A stretch of 64,000 bases of DNA from Streptomyces albogriseolus (GTDB taxonomy: Bacteria > Actinomycetota > Actinomycetes > Streptomycetales > Streptomycetaceae), in NCBI GenBank assembly GCA_014650475.1, contig BMVA01000015.1, positions 143,345 through 207,344 of the forward strand. The letters run 5' to 3'. Each line of letters opens with the position of its first letter. The first letter of the stretch is position 1. Below are positions 44,870 to 53,100 of this stretch, piece by piece. Both the position numbers and the translations under genes were made by a program. The notes under the pieces are model-generated. The model worked only from the letters and a program-made list of their open reading frames with translations. It was not told where the DNA came from and ran no database searches.

Positions 44870-46236
44870 CGGCCGGCGTCCAGAACGGTCCGGCCGATGA
44901 GAGGCCGGTCCCACAGGGCGAGGAGCTCGTCGGCGAGGTCGAGGATCGGCAGCGGGTGCTGTTCGCCCTGCACCTCGATACCGGCCGCCGACAGGCTCCG
45001 GGGCACGGCACCGGCGTCGAGCAGGACGCGCCACTCCTCGGGTCCGAGGCTCAGGTACTCCAGACCCGTCAGCCCGGCGATCTCCAGGGGGTCGGCGAGC
45101 GCACCCGGAATGGCGGTGAGGGTCCGCAGGCGGGGGAGCCCGGCGACCGGGGCGAGGCTGACCGGCGCGCCCTTCCGCCAGCCGATGCAGAGCACCTCCA
45201 GCTCGGGATGGGCGGCCGCCTCCACACTGCCCAGGTAGTGCGTGTTCACCCGGGCCACCACCGGCGGGCCGTCCGCGTCGCGGTCCTGGTGCCAGCCGTC
45301 GGGGAGGTCGGTCACCATGCCGGTGAGGGAGTCGGCGCGCAGTCCGGCGCCGATGGTCCGCTCGTGGTCGATGACGATGACCTGCCCCTTGTGTCCGCCA
45401 GGGCCCGGCGTCAGGTCGACGGCCAGCCGGTCGCCGCCGCCGTTGTCGCCGAAGACGATCCAGCCGGGCGAGCCGACGAGGCCCTGCACGGCGGCGTCCG
45501 GCGTGGTGACGACGGCGTCGTCGGCAGCGAACCGCCAAGGGCAGGGACGTGAGGCCGCGTCCGCGATGTGGAGCCCGTCCAGGGAGAAGAGCTCACAGCC
45601 GACCGCGTCACTGACGCGTTCCTCTGCCGCGTGGTCGCCACCCCAGTCCTCCCATCGCGCCCGGGTCACCCGGTAGAGCGCCTTGAGCTCGTCGGGCAGC
45701 GCGACACCGAGACGCGCCTCCGCCGCGGCGATCTCCTCCTCGGTGGCCCCGATGGCGTCGGGGAGCCGCTCGCGCAGGGTCCGCTCCAGCAGCTCCGGGT
45801 CCGCAGACGGCGCCGGCGCAGCGCCCGGCACCTCCTCGGGCAGCCGCCGCCAGGGCTCGGGCACGGCACCCTCGACCAGGAGGAGGGCACCCACGAAAGG
45901 GCTCATGACGCCGGGCTCCACGGCGGGGCCGGACTCGACGACGTGGAGCAGGGTCCTGCCGTCCGCCGCCGTCTCCACCATGAACGAGACACCCTTCGCG
46001 CCGTCGGCCCGAAGCGCGTCCCGCACCTGCTCCACGGCGGTGAACTCGTCCTGCATGTCCTCCACCTGGGCGGCGCGCCTCGGCACCAGGCGCGGTCGCT
46101 GCACCGGCACGCTCCAACTGCCGAGGCTGATCCGACCTGTCAGGTAACCACCGGGCGCGGCAAGCCGCTCCTCGTTGGAAGTCCGCACGAGCCGCAGCAG
46201 CGGCTCCCAGGTCGCGAGGTCATGTATCGAGGACAA
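44866..46236 (-). CDS. Large SUKH (SMI1/KNR4) domain protein
   Basis: 456 aa, TTG start with GGAGAA six bases upstream. A central SUKH domain (about 160-300) contains IGATEEEIAAAEARLGVALP, ELKALYRVT, GCELFSLDGLHIAD and SPGWIVFGDNGGGDRLAVDL with a following GQVIVIDHER. The N-terminal 150 residues are a separate beta/alpha region of unknown type. The C-terminal part (LGSVEAAAHPELEVLCIGW, AGLPRLRTLTAIPGAL) reads like leucine-rich-style repeats. It is probably an immunity or sensor protein. It shares a start/stop overlap with the DUF1963-like gene. Confidence 0.75.
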   Translation of the reverse strand: MSSIHDLATWEPLLRLVRTSNEERLAAPGGYLTGRISLGSWSVPVQRPRLVPRRAAQVEDMQDEFTAVEQVRDALRADGAKGVSFMVETAADGRTLLHVVESGPAVEPGVMSPFVGALLLVEGAVPEPWRRLPEEVPGAAPAPSADPELLERTLRERLPDAIGATEEEIAAAEARLGVALPDELKALYRVTRARWEDWGGDHAAEERVSDAVGCELFSLDGLHIADAASRPCPWRFAADDAVVTTPDAAVQGLVGSPGWIVFGDNGGGDRLAVDLTPGPGGHKGQVIVIDHERTIGAGLRADSLTGMVTDLPDGWHQDRDADGPPVVARVNTHYLGSVEAAAHPELEVLCIGWRKGAPVSLAPVAGLPRLRTLTAIPGALADPLEIAGLTGLEYLSLGPEEWRVLLDAGAVPRSLSAAGIEVQGEQHPLPILDLADELLALWDRPLIGRTVLDAGR

Positions 46237-46405
46237 CGGTGTTCTCCGGTCGGTCGGTTGTCGAGGACGGGGAAGCGACGGGGCGCGGGCCGCGGCGTGA
46301 TCCTAGGGCCGCCCACTGACATGGAGCGGGGCAGCCGCCGGAGGGTGCACCGATCGTCCGGCGCGTGAGCGATGAGTTCGGGCGGCGGACGGAGTCTGCT
46401 CTGTC

Positions 46406-47260
46406 ATGACTGGTCACACCCCCACCGTCAAAGCCAACGGGGTCACCTTGGGCGTCGAGTCGTTCGGTGACGACGACGCGCCGCTCGTCCTGCTCGCGGG
46501 CGGGACGACGATGCTCTCCTGGCCCGACGCGCTGTGCGAGCACCTCGCCGCCGGCGGGCGCCGCGTCGTGCGCTACGACCTGCGGGACAGCGGCGCGTCG
46601 ACGACGCGCGACCCGGAGGCGCCCGCCTACACCCTGCGCGACCTCGCCGCCGACGCGGCGGCCCTCGCCGACGCGCTCGGCGGCCGGCCCGCGCACCTCG
46701 CGGGGATCGGCGTCAGCGGGATGGTCGCCCAGGTCGCCGCGCTCGACCACCCGGACGCCTTCTCGGCGCTCACGCTGGCCGGCACCCGCGCGGTCGCGCC
46801 CGGCCCGCCCGACGACGACCTCCCCGACCACGACCGGGAGACGATGGGCCGGCTGTTCGGGCACCCGATGCCCGACTGGAGTGACCGCGAGGCGGTCGCG
46901 GACTTCGCCGCCGCCGGGGCGGAGATCCTCGGCGACGACCCCGTCGCCGCACGTGCGGTCGCCGCGCGCATCTGGGACCGCACGCCCGGCACCGCACCCG
47001 CGGTCCAGATGGCCAACCAGCTGGGCATGGTGTTCTCCAGGCTGGACTGCACACCCCGCTGGCGCGAGCGCCTGCCCGAGATCAAGCTCCCCACGCTCGT
47101 CGTCCACGGCCGCCGCGACCGGTTCTTCCCCGTCGGCAACGCCGAGGCGATGGCACGCGAGATCCCCGGGGCACGGCTACTCGTCCTGGAGGAGGCCGCC
47201 ACGGCGATCCCCGACACGGCGGCCGCCGCGGTCACCGAGGCGATGCTCACGCTCGGATGA
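46406..47260 (+). CDS. Alpha/beta hydrolase fold protein with degenerate active site
   Basis: 284 aa. The hydrolase fold is clear (LVLLAGGTTMLSW, RRVVRYDLRDSGAS, LPTLVVHGRRDRFFP). The nucleophile elbow reads AGIGVSGMVAQ (Ser104) where relatives have GxSxGG; two residues appear to be missing. The usual C-terminal His is absent: the segment LEEAATAIPDTAAAAV has none. The acid Asp in GRRDRF remains. It may be a pseudoenzyme or use another chemistry. It is convergent with a lipoprotein gene 10 bp downstream. Confidence 0.78.
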   Translation: MTGHTPTVKANGVTLGVESFGDDDAPLVLLAGGTTMLSWPDALCEHLAAGGRRVVRYDLRDSGASTTRDPEAPAYTLRDLAADAAALADALGGRPAHLAGIGVSGMVAQVAALDHPDAFSALTLAGTRAVAPGPPDDDLPDHDRETMGRLFGHPMPDWSDREAVADFAAAGAEILGDDPVAARAVAARIWDRTPGTAPAVQMANQLGMVFSRLDCTPRWRERLPEIKLPTLVVHGRRDRFFPVGNAEAMAREIPGARLLVLEEAATAIPDTAAAAVTEAMLTLG

Positions 47261-47270
47261 AGGACGCCAC

Positions 47271-47780
47271 TCACACCTTCTTCCTGGGATTCGTCGCATC
47301 GAACACGAGAGCGTTCTTCTGGAAGTCGACGTGGAAGGACCCGGCGTAACGACCTTCGGTGACGGTCGCGGTGAACTCATCACTGGTCTTCCAATCCGCC
47401 TGGCCGGGAACGTACGGTCGGATGCCGGCCAGCACGGCCGGACCTTCAGAAGCGCCCTGCCAGATGTACTCGCTCCGCAGCCGCCGGGTGTCGGACGCGG
47501 TCAGCCGGACCATCCCCGAGACCCGGAAGTCCGAGGGCCCCGGCACCGCGGCCCTGGCGTCACCCAACAGCTCACCCGTCCACACGACCTCTTCGAAGGC
47601 GCCCAGTTCGGGAAAGTACTGCCGGATGACCTTCGCGTCCCGCCGGACGTCCTGCTCCGGCGTCGAACCGGCATCCGTGCCACACCCCGCGACCAGCGCA
47701 CCGGTGAGTACGAGGCACAGCGAGGCCGCGAAGCGGAGAAGCGCCGGCCCCCATGGGGCCGGCCTCACAGCGGAAGCCAT
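47271..47780 (-). CDS. Putative lipoprotein
   Basis: 169 aa. The signal segment LLRFAASLCLVLTGALVAGC has a lipobox VAGC with lipidated Cys at about residue 31. The mature part (VIRQYFPELGAFEEVVWTGE, FRVSGMVRLTAS, YVPGQADWKTSDEF) is a compact beta-rich domain with no recognised motif. It starts inside the 3' end of the upstream membrane-protein gene (16-base overlap), so the two are co-translated and probably function together at the membrane. Confidence 0.75.
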   Translation of the reverse strand: MASAVRPAPWGPALLRFAASLCLVLTGALVAGCGTDAGSTPEQDVRRDAKVIRQYFPELGAFEEVVWTGELLGDARAAVPGPSDFRVSGMVRLTASDTRRLRSEYIWQGASEGPAVLAGIRPYVPGQADWKTSDEFTATVTEGRYAGSFHVDFQKNALVFDATNPRKKV

Positions 47781-48163
47781 GTGGGCCACCAGGGCGGAAC
47801 ATCGTCCGGTGGACAGGTGGAGACGGGGTACCCGTCGGGCGCGTGCCAGAACGCCATGAAGGGCCAGAGGAGCAGGATGCCCGTCGCGGTGGTCAGGAGG
47901 AACGGCGTCAGCAGCCGACGCCGGCCGGTGGCCCAACGCAGCAGAGCCCACACGGACGTCGACACGGTGGCCATGACCGTCGATGCGACCACGAGACTTC
48001 CGAGGTTGGCCGACGCGTTGACCCCGATGTCGCAGTCGACCCACGCGCTGTTGAGGAGGACGGACGCCACGAAGCCGGACGAAAGGAACACCGCCCAACC
48101 GACCAGCCAACTGGCCGCGCTGTAAGGCTGTTCGCAGCTGAGCGGTTGCGGGGACGACCGCAT
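47765..48163 (-). CDS. Multi-pass membrane protein paired with a lipoprotein
   Basis: 132 aa with about three hydrophobic helices (SAASWLVGWAVFLSSGFVAS, LGSLVVASTVMATVSTSVWALL, TPFLLTTATGILLLWPFMAFW) and a Pro/Trp-rich tail. No family recognised. Its 3' end overlaps the lipoprotein start by 16 bases. Such pairs are common beside immunity-like genes in Streptomyces, but no function can be assigned. Confidence 0.65.
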   Translation of the reverse strand: MRSSPQPLSCEQPYSAASWLVGWAVFLSSGFVASVLLNSAWVDCDIGVNASANLGSLVVASTVMATVSTSVWALLRWATGRRRLLTPFLLTTATGILLLWPFMAFWHAPDGYPVSTCPPDDVPPWWPTWLPL

Positions 48164-48386
48164 TGCGTGGAGACCCTTCGACGCAGGGAAGGTGTAACAT
48201 TCGCACGTTTCCTACCACATGGTGTGATCCGCGACAGGGCCCGGACTAGGAAATCGGCGCGAAGAAGGGATTCTGAGGGGCGTAGTTACGGGAACACACC
48301 GATGGCAGAGAGACCGGGAGGAGTTGTTCACCGGGAGGCAGGCACCTGCCGTTTCACGTGCGTGGTGAGCACGCGTCATTCATGGG

Positions 48387-49001
48387 TCAGGGTCCGAACA
48401 TTCCGGCGTACGGATCCGGCTCGCCCGTCCAGGGGTCCAGTCCGGCTTCCCACATGCGTTCTTCCTCGTCCCGGTTGAGGAAAACCGCTGACTCCCGCCC
48501 CCAGAGTGAGAGATCACCGAGAGGGCACTCGTCGAAGCCACCCCGCAGGACGCGCACGAGGAACTGCACCATCCCGCAGTCGTAACGACGCCACAGACCG
48601 TCGTCCCGGTTGTACACCAGGACGGGCCACCTGCCCGGGTCCTCGTCCGAGGCATCCCAGCAGAGAAGGTCGGCGCTCGCGTCCCCACCCCAGGCGATCA
48701 GCTCAGGGCGGGCCTCCGCGAGCTCGGGGGCCTTCCGCACCCACGACCAGGCCTCCCGGGCCACCTCGGTCTCGTTGGCCATGTCGGAGTTCTCCGTCAC
48801 CGTGCCTTCGGGCTCCGGTTTCAGGACCGCCAGATACCTCTCGATCGAGCCGTACCCGTAGACGTCGATGAACCGACAGTAGTCGGAGGGGAACTCCTTG
48901 CCCCAGGACCGGCCGAACTGATCCCAGTCGACCGACGCGTTGCTCGGTGCCGTGGGCGGCATCGTCTGCCGCAGCGCCTCCAGCTCGTCTTCCCCGGTCA
49001 T
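48387..49001 (-). CDS. SUKH (SMI1/KNR4) family immunity-like protein
   Basis: 204 aa. The N-terminus is helical (MTGEDELEALRQTMPP), followed by the SUKH core VDWDQFGRSWGKEFPSDYCRFIDVYGYGSI (outlined by FPSDYCRFIDVYG). Later elements include LIAWGGDASADLLCWDASDEDPG and WPVLVYNRDD with WRRYDCGMVQFLVRVL. GAGGAGG six bases upstream marks the ATG. Its start overlaps the stop of a truncated paralogue (ATGA), so expression is coupled. No toxin gene is adjacent. It is likely an orphan immunity gene, of a type that often accumulates near RHS/polymorphic toxin loci. Confidence 0.82.
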   Translation of the reverse strand: MTGEDELEALRQTMPPTAPSNASVDWDQFGRSWGKEFPSDYCRFIDVYGYGSIERYLAVLKPEPEGTVTENSDMANETEVAREAWSWVRKAPELAEARPELIAWGGDASADLLCWDASDEDPGRWPVLVYNRDDGLWRRYDCGMVQFLVRVLRGGFDECPLGDLSLWGRESAVFLNRDEEERMWEAGLDPWTGEPDPYAGMFGP

Positions 49002-49186
49002 GTCTGCCTCCTCAGGGTCGCCCGCGAGCCCCTTCCGAGGAACGGTAGGCCGACGGACGCGTGACAGTCGGAGGGGAATTGCCTTCCCTGCGACTCGCGC
49101 ATCCGACCCCAGTCGTCCGACGCGTTGCTTGAGGCCCTGGGCGGCATCAGCCGCCGCAGCTCCTCCAGTTCGTCTGCTCCAGTCAC
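48998..49186 (-). pseudogene. Truncated SUKH paralogue, translationally coupled to the intact copy
   Basis: 62 codons from a GTG at 49186 with a perfect GAGGAGG upstream. The first about 41 residues (TGADELEELRRLMPP, then SSNASDDWGRM and QFPSD) closely match the start of the adjacent SUKH gene (TGEDELEALRQTMPP, SNASVDW, EFPSD). After FPSD the similarity stops. The frame runs through unrelated sequence and ends with a stop that overlaps the ATG of the intact gene. It looks like a tandem duplication followed by a deletion. It may now act only as a leader that feeds ribosomes to the next gene. Confidence 0.75.
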
Positions 49187-49526
49187 GCCATCCTCCTCAC
49201 GGTGCGCATCATGACATCCCCCGACAGGTACCTGGCGACCTGTGGTGTGGTTCACGAACGAACCGAGGCTGCGTCCCATGAGGCCGTTCGACACGAACGT
49301 GGGGGCGATCACGCGTTGCACCGCGTTCCTGCAGGTCGGCGACGTGATCGTGCTGGGTGTGCAGGGCTATCGACGGTGATCACGGCCCCGTCCAGGCCGA
49401 TGCCATTGCAGCGCCGGCCGTCACGGCTGCGGCTGCCGAGGCCGACAGAGCCGTCCACGGGTGGCGGATCCCGAGACTCTCTGGTCCCGTCCACTGATGT
49501 TGCGGTCCGCGTTGCCTCGAACGTCG
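49187..49526. other. Intergenic region with a short coding-like relic
   Basis: About 340 bases between the SUKH cluster and the RHS operon. A 33-codon plus-strand frame (49278-49379, beginning MRPFDTNVGA) has G/C-rich third positions and may be a relic of a displaced gene. There is no ribosome binding site and no family match. Otherwise I see nothing. Confidence 0.35.
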
Positions 49527-49565
49527 CGGAGCCCTCACCGACCTGGCTGGTCGGTGAGGGCTCCG
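49527..49565 (-). terminator. Strong terminator of the RHS toxin operon
   Basis: Perfect 17-bp stem (49527-49543 with 49549-49565) and a five-base loop. It lies 55 bp after the stop codon of the immunity gene on the minus strand. Confidence 0.85.
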
Positions 49566-49619
49566 TCGCGCCCTTACTGGAATTCGGTTCCAGCGGTGTG
49601 GACGTCAGCTCCGTGTCCA

Positions 49620-50120
49620 CTACTCGTCGTCGCTACCCGAACTCACCCCCATACGTGCCATGACGAGGACCGGCAAATCGATGTCTGCTGCGGAAACGCC
49701 CATGACGAAGGGGCGCCCAGCGATCTCGCCTTCAGTGGACTCGACGAAATCCATGTGGCCGAATCGAGACTCCGTCGTACGTTCGAATCGAACGCCTCCG
49801 GAGAGGGCGTTGAGCAGGTCACTGAGAAACGCACGATAGACCGGCAACTGCCTCTCGGCCTCTTCTTCGACCGCGTCGTACCCCGACTCTTCGATGCCTT
49901 CGGGTCTCAACTCGCGGAAGATGATGTCCACGAACCACGAGTCATCCTCGTCCACCAAGTGGGCTCGGATCTCTCCCGAAGCCCACTGTCTGCAGTAGGG
50001 CGGAGCGACCGACCCCGTCGGAGACCATCCAAGCGCCTCCATCTGCTCGTTCAGACCATTCAGGTCGGCAGGAAGCCGACCTTCCGCGGCTGCAGCAACG
50101 GTATCCGCTGCGAGACCCAT
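49620..50120 (-). CDS. Candidate immunity protein for the RHS toxin
   Basis: 166 aa, acidic and soluble. It begins one base after the toxin stop codon (TGA-C-ATG), so it is translated with the toxin. Motifs: LNEQMEALGWSP, YCRQWASGEIRAHLVDEDDSWFVDIIFREL, GHMDFVESTEGEIAG. I do not recognise a named family. Position directly after a C-terminal nuclease toxin is the standard place for its specific immunity protein. Confidence 0.7.
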   Translation of the reverse strand: MGLAADTVAAAAEGRLPADLNGLNEQMEALGWSPTGSVAPPYCRQWASGEIRAHLVDEDDSWFVDIIFRELRPEGIEESGYDAVEEEAERQLPVYRAFLSDLLNALSGGVRFERTTESRFGHMDFVESTEGEIAGRPFVMGVSAADIDLPVLVMARMGVSSGSDDE

Positions 50121-50121
50121 G

Positions 50122-53100
50122 TCACATCCCCGATCCGTCCACGTGATAGACGGCAAGCCTTCCACTCGCCATCTGCTCAGGGAACCACTCTCGTAGTACA
50201 GCTCGGAAGAACGCTGCGCCTTCGGCATTCGACACGGCGTATCTCACGCCCTTGCCGCCCAGACCGGCGTCAAGGTCCAGAAGCCTGCTGGCTTGGTCAA
50301 CCACATTCGACTCGTTGAAGTAGTTGCTCGGGTGGTGCGGGCTCGAGCGCCACTGGTGCTCATTTCCCGTCCACTTGGCTTCGACGATCCACCCGTCCGT
50401 CGGACCGCCGTCCACCTCGACCCGGCGCCCAGCGTCCTTCCCGGCATTGAGCCGCCAGACCTGCTCGTGATCCTGCCCCGTCACCTGCTTCTGGTACCGG
50501 AAGCTGGGTCGCCCCTTCTCCTTCTCCGAGATCGGCTTGTCCTTCACCTTGCTTGGGCAACCAGCGTTGTGAACGAGTACTGCTGAACGGCCGACCACCA
50601 CGAAGTACGTGTGCTGGCCGTCGACGGTGAGGTTGTGGACGCGCTGGGTCCTGTGGGTGTCATCGATCGCGGTGACCTGGACCCAGGTGCCGGCGGCGGT
50701 CTGGAGCCACATGCCGGGCTCGAGGTCCTGCGCGTCGACCCACTTGCCGAAGTCGGGCAGCCAGAACGGGTGTTCGTCGGTGGCCGTGATCGTCTCGGGC
50801 TTGGCGTCGCCGTCCTTGCCGTCGGGGTCGACGGTGAGGGTGATCAGGTGCTTGACACCGCTGTGGTCGCGGGTGTCGGTGATCTCGCGAGCCTGGAGGT
50901 TCCCGGTCTCCGGGTCGGAGGCCAGGACGTACTCACCCTCCTTCAGGTCCTCGATGTTCTTCGCGGACCCGTCGGCCATCAGCACCTTGGTGCCAGGGAC
51001 GAAGCTGTTCTTCGGTTTGACCTTGCAACCGCCGGCCTGCTTCTTCGGAGCGGGCTTGTCGGCCGTCTTCTTCGGCTTCGGCTTCGCCGCCTTGGGTTTG
51101 GCGCTGGGCGCGTTCTTGCCGCCGCCCTTGACCGCGTCCGCGGCCTTCGCGCCCTTCTTGGCGTACTTGGCCGCCGTCGCCGCCATGCCGATGCCGGGGA
51201 TGGCGGCGGACATCGACAGTGCCGCGTCCGTGTAGTTGCCCTCGGCCGCGTACCAGATGCCGTTGGCGACGTCCGCCGCCTCGCCGATCACCGGGACCAT
51301 GCCCGCCACGTCGAGGGCCGCGTGGCCCACGTCGGAGAGCGAGATGTCGATGCCGAAGAGGTGGCCGTCGAGCTCCACGAAGGAGATCGGGTTGCCGCCG
51401 GCGAAGGCGTAGCGGTTGCCGGTGTATGGGTCAGTGGCCAGGCCCATGTCGTCCAGGGCACCGCCGTACATGTCACGGGTGAGGAAGCGGTTCAGGCCCG
51501 GGTCGTAGTTCCGGAAGCCCATGTCGTAGGTGCCGGAGCCGTCGTCGTACCGCTGCGCGTTGTAGCGGTAGGCGTTGTACTGCTCCTTGTCCGGGTTGGC
51601 CGCGTCCGGCTTGTCGGCGCCGGTGAACTGCTTCTCGTCGTCCGAGCCGTAGGCCGAGTAGCCGTAGGTGGCCCGGGTGCTGCCGTCCTCCTCCGTGATC
51701 GCCTCCACGTCACCCTTGGGGTGGTAGAGGTACTGCGAGTACTCGTGCGGAGCGGTGTCCTTGTGCTTGATCTGGGTGAGCTTCTGACCCCACGGGCTGT
51801 ACTGGTAGGACTTGGTCGCCTTTCCGGCGACCTCCTCCCGCAGCACCTTCGACTCCATGCCCAGGTACGTGAACAGCGTCGTCCTGCCGTTCGTGCCGGA
51901 GGTGGTCTCCTGCGCGGTGCGGTCGAAGGCGTCGTACTGGTACGTCGTGGACTTGGCCGACGTGCCCGTGCCCGCCGTGTGCTTGGCGATGCGGTCGAAG
52001 CCGTCGTAGGAGTACTTCTCCTGCACCGAACCGTTGGACGAGACCGTGTCGAGGCGGCCCAGCGGGTCGTAGTTGTACGTGGAGGCGACTCCGGCCGCCG
52101 TCGTCTTCAGCAGACGGTTGCGGTCGTACATGGACGTGGAGGTGACTCCGCCCACCGTCTGCTCGACGATGTTCGAGTTGCCGTCGTACCGGTACGTCTC
52201 CGTGCCCGCCGCGTCGCCGGTCCTGGTGACCTTGGCGATGCGGTCCTGCGGGTCGTAGGTGAAGGTCGAGACGGTGTCCAGGTAGTCCGCCGCGTTGTCG
52301 GCGTTCATGACCTTCGCCGTGTCCTTGGAGCGGTTCCCGTTCGGGTCGTACTCCAGGTCGTGCGAGGCGACGAGAGTGCCGCCGGACTTCTTCTCCACCT
52401 GCGACTTGACGGCACCGTTGAGCCAGTACGCGTAGTCGACGGAGTTGCCGTTCGGCTTCGTCTGCTTCAGCGGCTGGCCACGGTCGGTATAGGTGAACGT
52501 GGTGATCTGCTGGTTGCCCGCCGTTGGCGAGTCGGCGTTCGTGATTTTGTTGATCAGGTCGCGGACGTCGTACTCGGCCTTCGACCACGTCACGTCGTGG
52601 GTGGTCTCCAGCGGGTTGCCGTTGATGTCGTAGGTCAGCGACGTCGTGTTCTTGACCGTCGCGCCCAGCTTCTCCTCGACCTTCGTGAGCTGGTTCAGCT
52701 CGTCGTAGGTCATCGTGTAGGCGTCGGCCTTGGCGTCCGGTGAGAGGTCCTTCACCTCGGTCAGGAGACCGCCCGCGTCGTACCGGTAGGTGAAGTCCTT
52801 CTTCTCGTTGTCCGTCTCACCCGTGTTCGAGCGGACCAGCTTCAGACCGTCGGCGACGACCGTGCCGTTCGCGGCATCGGTCAGCGTGACCTTCTGGGAG
52901 CCGTACTCCTTGAAGGAGTACGAGCCCAGCGAGACCCACTCGCCCGACCGCTGGGTCTGGTCGACCGGCTTGGTGACCTCGCCGCCCGCGTGGGTGATCT
53001 TGAACGGTGCGTCGGTGGCCGCACCGGTCACGTCGCCGTGCCGGACGAAGACCTCGTACGTGCCGTCCTGCGGGATGTTGAGCTGCCAGGTGAAGGTGTC

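Noticed and set aside
44186-45538. 450-codon frame reaching from 45538 into the SUKH gene
   Set aside because: Its upstream part is an Arg-rich shadow of the SUKH gene; only the part from the GTG at 44869 has real protein character and a coupled start.
49278-49379. 33-codon plus-strand frame with good codon bias
   Set aside because: It has no ribosome binding site or known match; kept only as a possible relic in the intergenic note.
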